Shown: piece after piece, positions 6,694 through 9,831 of the stretch
How the letters are laid out: each line of letters opens with the position of its first letter
How positions within the stretch are numbered: the first letter of the stretch is position 1
Assembly (NCBI GenBank): GCA_017619985.1
Contig: JAFZRG010000197.1
Span: 1-9,831, forward strand
DNA from: Bacillota bacterium
GTDB taxonomy: Bacteria; Bacillota; Clostridia; Peptostreptococcales; Anaerovoracaceae
DNA: 9,831 nucleotides
Direction of reading: 5' to 3'
Position numbers and translations under genes: made by a program
The notes under the pieces: generated by a model
The model's input: the letters and a program-made list of their open reading frames with translations, nothing else
Told to the model about the DNA's origin: nothing
Databases searched by the model: none

Positions 6694-8922
6694 ATGAAGG
6701 AGACCAAGGAAGGCCGCATCGTCGACCTGATTTTTCATAACGAAGACAATTTCTATACCATAGCGGTGTTCGAGACGGACACCGAGCAATTCTATGCCGT
6801 CGGCTATCTGCCGCGGCCGCAGAAGGGCAGACGCTATACGCTGACCGGGGAATGGAAGGTCCATCCCCGCTACGGCGAGCAGTTTGCCTTTTCTTCTTTC
6901 GAAGAGCCGGAACCTGCCACGTCCGACGGCATCCTCTCGTTCCTGTCCAGCGGCATCGTGAAGGGCGTCGGCCCCTCGACGGCTGCCGCCATCGTCAAAA
7001 AGTTCGGAGACGAGGCACTGAAGATCATGCAGGACGAGCCGGACCGCCTGACCGAAGTGCCCGGCATCGGAAAGGTGAAGGCAAAGACCATCACGGAGAG
7101 CTATGCGGAACACAAGGAATACGCGAGCACCGTCATGGCGCTGTCGTCGCTCGATCTTTCCGCAGCGACCTGCATGAAACTTTACAAAGCCTACGGCGCA
7201 GCCGCTGCGGATATCGTGCGGGAGAACCCGTACCAGCTGATCGCGGACGTGTTCGGCATCGGTTTCCGCAAAGCGGACAAGATCGCGGAAGGCATCGGCT
7301 TCGACAAGGAGAGCCCGTTCCGCATCAAGGCCGGCTTCCTTTATTATCTTGAGGCATGGGCCGGGGAAGGGAATACCTACGCTCCGAAGCAGTGGTTCAT
7401 CGAACACTGCGCGTCGCTGCTCGACGTCAGCCGCGAGCAGGTGGAAGAAGCCATGGTGGAGCTGGCTTTCAGCGGCCGCGTGTTCTCCGAGGTACTGGAA
7501 GGCGAGGAGATCCTGCAGCTCTGGCGGTTCCGCCGCGCGGAGCAGAAAGTCGCGGGCAAGCTCTACACGCTGTGCCACGCGCCGCTGACCCACGTCACGG
7601 GTGACGCGTGGAACCTGATCGCCGCGAGCGAGAAGGAGACCGGCATCGAGCTTTCCGCCCTGCAGAAAGATGCGATCATCTCTTCCCTGCAGAACGGTGT
7701 GTCCGTCATCACGGGTGGTCCCGGCACGGGCAAGACGACGATCATCAACACGATCCTGAAGATATTGAAGGCTTCTGGGGTCAACACAGCGCTGGCAGCC
7801 CCGACCGGACGTGCCGCCAAACGCATGTCGGAGGCGACGGGCGAAGAGGCGAGCACGATCCACCGCCTGCTCGAATATTACTATTCCGAAGACAACGAGG
7901 AGATGCGCTTCGGCAGGACCGAGGAGGATCCTCTGCCGTACGACTGCGTCATCATCGACGAGATGTCCATGGTGGACATCCTGCTGATGGAGGGTCTGCT
8001 GTCCGCGATCCGCCCCGGCACGCGCCTCATCCTCGTCGGAGACGCCGACCAGCTGCCAAGCGTCGGCGCGGGCAACGTGCTGCGCGACATCCTCGCCAGC
8101 GAGACCGTACACGCCGTGCGCCTGAAGGAGATCTTCCGCCAGGCCGCGGAGAGCCTGATCGTGGTCAACGCGCACCGCATCAACCGGGGCGAGTACCCGA
8201 CGTACAACGAAAAGGACAAAGACTTTTTCTTCCTGGAACGCCAGCGCGAGAAGGACATCCAGGACACGGTGCGCGAACTGCTGACGATGCGCCTGCCGGC
8301 TTACTACAAAGACTGCGACCCGCAGGCCGACATCCAGGTGCTGACGCCGACGAAGAAAGGCCTGCTCGGCAGCGTGGAACTCAACCGTCTGCTGCAGTCG
8401 GTGCTGAACCCGCCCGCCCCCGGCAAGAACGAGAAGACGTACGGCGAGCGCGTCTACCGCGAAGGCGACAAAGTGATGCAGAATAAAAATGATTACCTGC
8501 TGGAGTGGAAGGACCTGCGCGACTTTACGGACGGCTGCGGCGTGTTCAACGGCGATCTCGGGGTCATCCGGAACGTGGACAACGACATGGGGACGGTGAG
8601 CGTCGTGTTCGACGGCTGCCGCCTCGCGACCTACGATTTCTCCAACCTGGACGAGATCGAAACGGCCTTCGCCATGACCGTGCACAAGAGCCAGGGCTCG
8701 GAGTTCCCGGTCGTCGTGATGCCGGTCGCGCGCTTCGCGCCGATGCTGGCCACGCGCAACCTGCTCTACACCGCTGTGACCCGCGCAAAGCAGGGCGCGG
8801 TGCTGGTCGGGATCCCGCAGGCGGTGAACGCCATGGTGGACAACAACGCCATCTCGGTGCGGTGCTCCGGCCTGAAGGCGAGGCTGACGAATCTCTGGGG
8901 GTTCGCGGATGGAATGGAATAG
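6694..8922 (+). CDS. recD2: ATP-dependent RecD2-like DNA helicase
   Basis: A 742-residue superfamily 1B 5'-3' DNA helicase, in the range of Deinococcus RecD2 and B. subtilis YrrC. The N-terminal OB-like domain is followed by helix-hairpin-helix repeats (GIVKGVGPSTAAAIVKKFG from about 87, then LTEVPGIGKVKAKTI and the VFGIGFRKADKIAEGIG region). The motor has Walker A GGPGTGKTT (341-349), Walker B IIDE (D422, E423), motif III GDADQLPSVG (449 onward), MTVHKSQGSEF (661 onward) and LLYTAVTRAK (690-699). RecD2 acts alone, without RecB or RecC, in DNA repair and replication-fork maintenance. The ATG at 6694 is preferred because the residues from there match the family N-terminus; a TTG at 6610 would overlap yhaM by 77 bases. 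The Shine-Dalgarno is weak (AAAGG at 6678-6682), which suggests coupling to yhaM, whose stop is 7 bases upstream. Confidence 0.95.
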   Translation: MKETKEGRIVDLIFHNEDNFYTIAVFETDTEQFYAVGYLPRPQKGRRYTLTGEWKVHPRYGEQFAFSSFEEPEPATSDGILSFLSSGIVKGVGPSTAAAIVKKFGDEALKIMQDEPDRLTEVPGIGKVKAKTITESYAEHKEYASTVMALSSLDLSAATCMKLYKAYGAAAADIVRENPYQLIADVFGIGFRKADKIAEGIGFDKESPFRIKAGFLYYLEAWAGEGNTYAPKQWFIEHCASLLDVSREQVEEAMVELAFSGRVFSEVLEGEEILQLWRFRRAEQKVAGKLYTLCHAPLTHVTGDAWNLIAASEKETGIELSALQKDAIISSLQNGVSVITGGPGTGKTTIINTILKILKASGVNTALAAPTGRAAKRMSEATGEEASTIHRLLEYYYSEDNEEMRFGRTEEDPLPYDCVIIDEMSMVDILLMEGLLSAIRPGTRLILVGDADQLPSVGAGNVLRDILASETVHAVRLKEIFRQAAESLIVVNAHRINRGEYPTYNEKDKDFFFLERQREKDIQDTVRELLTMRLPAYYKDCDPQADIQVLTPTKKGLLGSVELNRLLQSVLNPPAPGKNEKTYGERVYREGDKVMQNKNDYLLEWKDLRDFTDGCGVFNGDLGVIRNVDNDMGTVSVVFDGCRLATYDFSNLDEIETAFAMTVHKSQGSEFPVVVMPVARFAPMLATRNLLYTAVTRAKQGAVLVGIPQAVNAMVDNNAISVRCSGLKARLTNLWGFADGME

Positions 8923-9646
8923 CTTTCTGATCGATTCAGGAAAGGCTGTGCTCAGCGCGGTCTTTCCTGAAAACATATACTGCATGTGCTGCGGCGACGC
9001 GATCGACCCGTCCGTCAGAAGCGGGCTGTGTTCGCGCTGCGCGGAAAAGATGCCCTGGGCGCTCGGCAATCCGTTCCATTCGTATATGGAAGAATTCGCG
9101 TTCGACGACCTGCTTCCCTGCGTGCGCTACGGTTCGTACGCGCGGAAGATCATGAACGGGCTGAAGAACGGCGGGCAGAACTACATGGCTCAGAGCGTCG
9201 GCCTCATGCTGGCCGAGCGCCTGCAGCTTTCGTGGGACATGCCGGACGTGCTGGCGGCGGTGCCGTCGCACAAAAGCAAACTGAGCAAGCGCGGCTACAA
9301 CCAGGCGGAACTGCTTGCGGGATCGGCTGCCAGACACCTGAAGCTTCCCTATCAGAAAGGTCTGCTCGTCAAGACGCGCGCAACGGGTTCCATGCGCATG
9401 GCGGACGGCCGCACGAGAAGGAGCATGCTCGAGGACAGCTTCGCGATCACGCCGCGTTTTGAGGATGCGGTCGCAGGAAAACACGTCTGCCTCGTCGACG
9501 ACGTCGTGACGACGGGCAGCACCGCGGACGCCTGCGCCAGGGTGCTGAAAGCTGCCGGAGCAGCGAAAGTTTCGGTGCTCTGCTTCGGCGCCAGCAGCGG
9601 TGTCAGAAAAAGTCGGGCAGATGGGGGAGAAGACGAAATTTTTTAA
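8909..9646 (+). CDS. comF: ComF-family phosphoribosyltransferase-like protein (ComFC)
   Basis: A 245-residue ComF/ComFC protein of usual length. An N-terminal zinc ribbon has paired cysteines C25/C28 and C41/C44 (with an extra C27). A type I phosphoribosyltransferase-like domain includes AVPSHKSKLSKRGYNQAELLA and the PRPP-binding loop LVDDVVTTGST (DD at 197-198). In naturally competent Firmicutes the ComF proteins help internalise transforming DNA; in many Clostridia the gene persists without a full competence set and its role is less clear. The ATG lies inside the end of recD2 (14-base overlap), with a G-rich CTGGGGG just upstream, so it is probably translated by coupling. The TAA stop at 9644-9646 overlaps the -35 of the next promoter. 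No competence ATPase comFA lies beside it here. Confidence 0.93.
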   Translation: MEWNSFLIDSGKAVLSAVFPENIYCMCCGDAIDPSVRSGLCSRCAEKMPWALGNPFHSYMEEFAFDDLLPCVRYGSYARKIMNGLKNGGQNYMAQSVGLMLAERLQLSWDMPDVLAAVPSHKSKLSKRGYNQAELLAGSAARHLKLPYQKGLLVKTRATGSMRMADGRTRRSMLEDSFAITPRFEDAVAGKHVCLVDDVVTTGSTADACARVLKAAGAAKVSVLCFGASSGVRKSRADGGEDEIF

Positions 9647-9672
9647 CACGGACCCACTACATGTGGTATAAT
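9643..9672 (+). promoter_or_regulatory. Strong sigma-A-type promoter for the downstream non-coding RNA
   Basis: TTAACA (9643-9648, 5 of 6 to consensus) lies 18 bases before a perfect TATAAT (9667-9672), with TGG just before it giving an extended -10. This is the best promoter in the window. Its -35 overlaps the comF stop codon, so it lies at the very end of the operon. Transcription would start near 9679-9681. No coding start with a ribosome binding site follows. Confidence 0.8.
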
Positions 9673-9679
9673 GAAATGT

Positions 9680-9831
9680 CAGAAAAGAGTCCGGGTCTGC
9701 GGTTGCAAGTCCAGGCCAGCTATGGGCAAAAGGATCCACGTAAGCCGTCAGCAAAGATCTGCGGTGATCATGGCATAGCTTAGAAGTAAGTCCTCGGAAA
9801 AATTCCGGCAAAGGCAAGTGTGGGGTCAAAG
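9680..9831 (+). ncRNA. raiA RNA: Structured non-coding RNA, candidate raiA-motif RNA, cut at the 3' end
   Basis: About 150 bases follow the strong promoter with no plausible coding frame, and they run off the window. By hand several adjacent helices can be drawn: 9694-9699 with 9712-9717 (GGTCTG/CAGGCC, one wobble); 9718-9724 with 9774-9780 (AGCTATG/CATAGCT, perfect), enclosing a bulged hairpin 9745-9751 with 9759-9764; and 9795-9799 with 9803-9807 (CGGAA/TTCCG). Known of the family: raiA-motif RNA is a compact structured RNA of roughly 200 bases in Firmicutes and Actinobacteria, located upstream of raiA (hpf), a gene that in Firmicutes often follows comF. Inferred: position and foldability point to the 5' part of that RNA, with raiA expected beyond the window. 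I do not recall the family consensus well enough to claim a sequence match. Alternatives are a riboswitch-like leader or another small RNA. Confidence 0.6.

Noticed and set aside
6676..9069. A long minus-strand open frame opposite recD2
   Set aside because: The plus strand encodes an unmistakable RecD2 helicase with all motor motifs; the antisense product has no domain and biased composition.
9654..9666. Inverted repeat CCAC-TACAT-GTGG between the -35 and -10
   Set aside because: The arms are only 4 bp; this is expected by chance and too short to call an operator without related sequences.
9680..9831. RNase P RNA or tmRNA at the right end
   Set aside because: GAGTCCGGG near 9687 faintly recalls the RNase P GGAAAGTCCGGG segment, but the other conserved RNase P segments are not seen in the following bases, and the tmRNA 5' end and tag frame are absent.
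9680..9831. T-box, GEMM or M-box riboswitch
   Set aside because: I could not find the T-box sequence, the GEMM core or the M-box conserved blocks. A full covariance search would be needed to exclude rarer riboswitches.

Overview
The window looks like a chromosomal stretch from a moderately GC-rich, Gram-positive anaerobe of the Clostridia/Firmicutes type. The genes with Firmicutes character are a YhaM-type exoribonuclease, a RecD2 helicase without RecB or RecC, a ComF protein, a DUF4349 lipoprotein, and strong AGGAGG-like ribosome binding sites. The exact lineage cannot be fixed from the sequence alone. There are no mobile elements, tRNA or rRNA genes, or CRISPR arrays. Every gene looks intact except the first, which is cut by the window edge.

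Layout. (1) Bases 1-1990 hold two tandem CNNM/CBS-type (CorC/HlyC, MpfA-like) membrane proteins with a 4-bp ATGA overlap, ending at a strong hairpin terminator. The first is cut at its 5' end and lacks the C-terminal CorC_HlyC domain. (2) Bases 2044-2802, minus strand, encode ammonia-dependent NAD synthetase NadE, convergent on the same terminator. (3) Bases 2961-4424 encode an AGCS-family sodium:alanine/glycine symporter, divergent from nadE. It has a strong-looking promoter, a strong RBS, its own terminator and codon use unlike its neighbours. (4) Bases 4567-5604 encode a DUF4349 lipoprotein with an N-terminal lipobox and a C-terminal membrane helix, followed by a terminator. (5) Bases 5718-9646 form a compact operon: yhaM (3'-5' exoribonuclease), recD2 (helicase) and comF (phosphoribosyltransferase-like), separated by 7 bp and then overlapping by 14 bp. 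(6) Bases 9647-9831 are non-coding. They begin with the best promoter in the window (TTAACA-18-TATAAT with an extended -10), whose -35 overlaps the comF stop codon. The transcribed part can form several adjacent hairpins and runs off the window.

The last region is the most interesting. In Firmicutes, comF (comFC) commonly lies just upstream of raiA/hpf (ribosome hibernation factor) and secA, and the structured raiA-motif non-coding RNA is known upstream of raiA genes. Position, promoter and foldability make the 3' end of this window a good candidate for the 5' part of a raiA-motif RNA. This rests on synteny and manual folding, not on a covariance-model match.

How the genes fit together: the first half is small housekeeping units (divalent cation export, NAD synthesis, amino acid uptake, an envelope lipoprotein), each insulated by its own terminator. 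The second half is a nucleic-acid-processing operon leading into a probable ribosome-hibernation locus.
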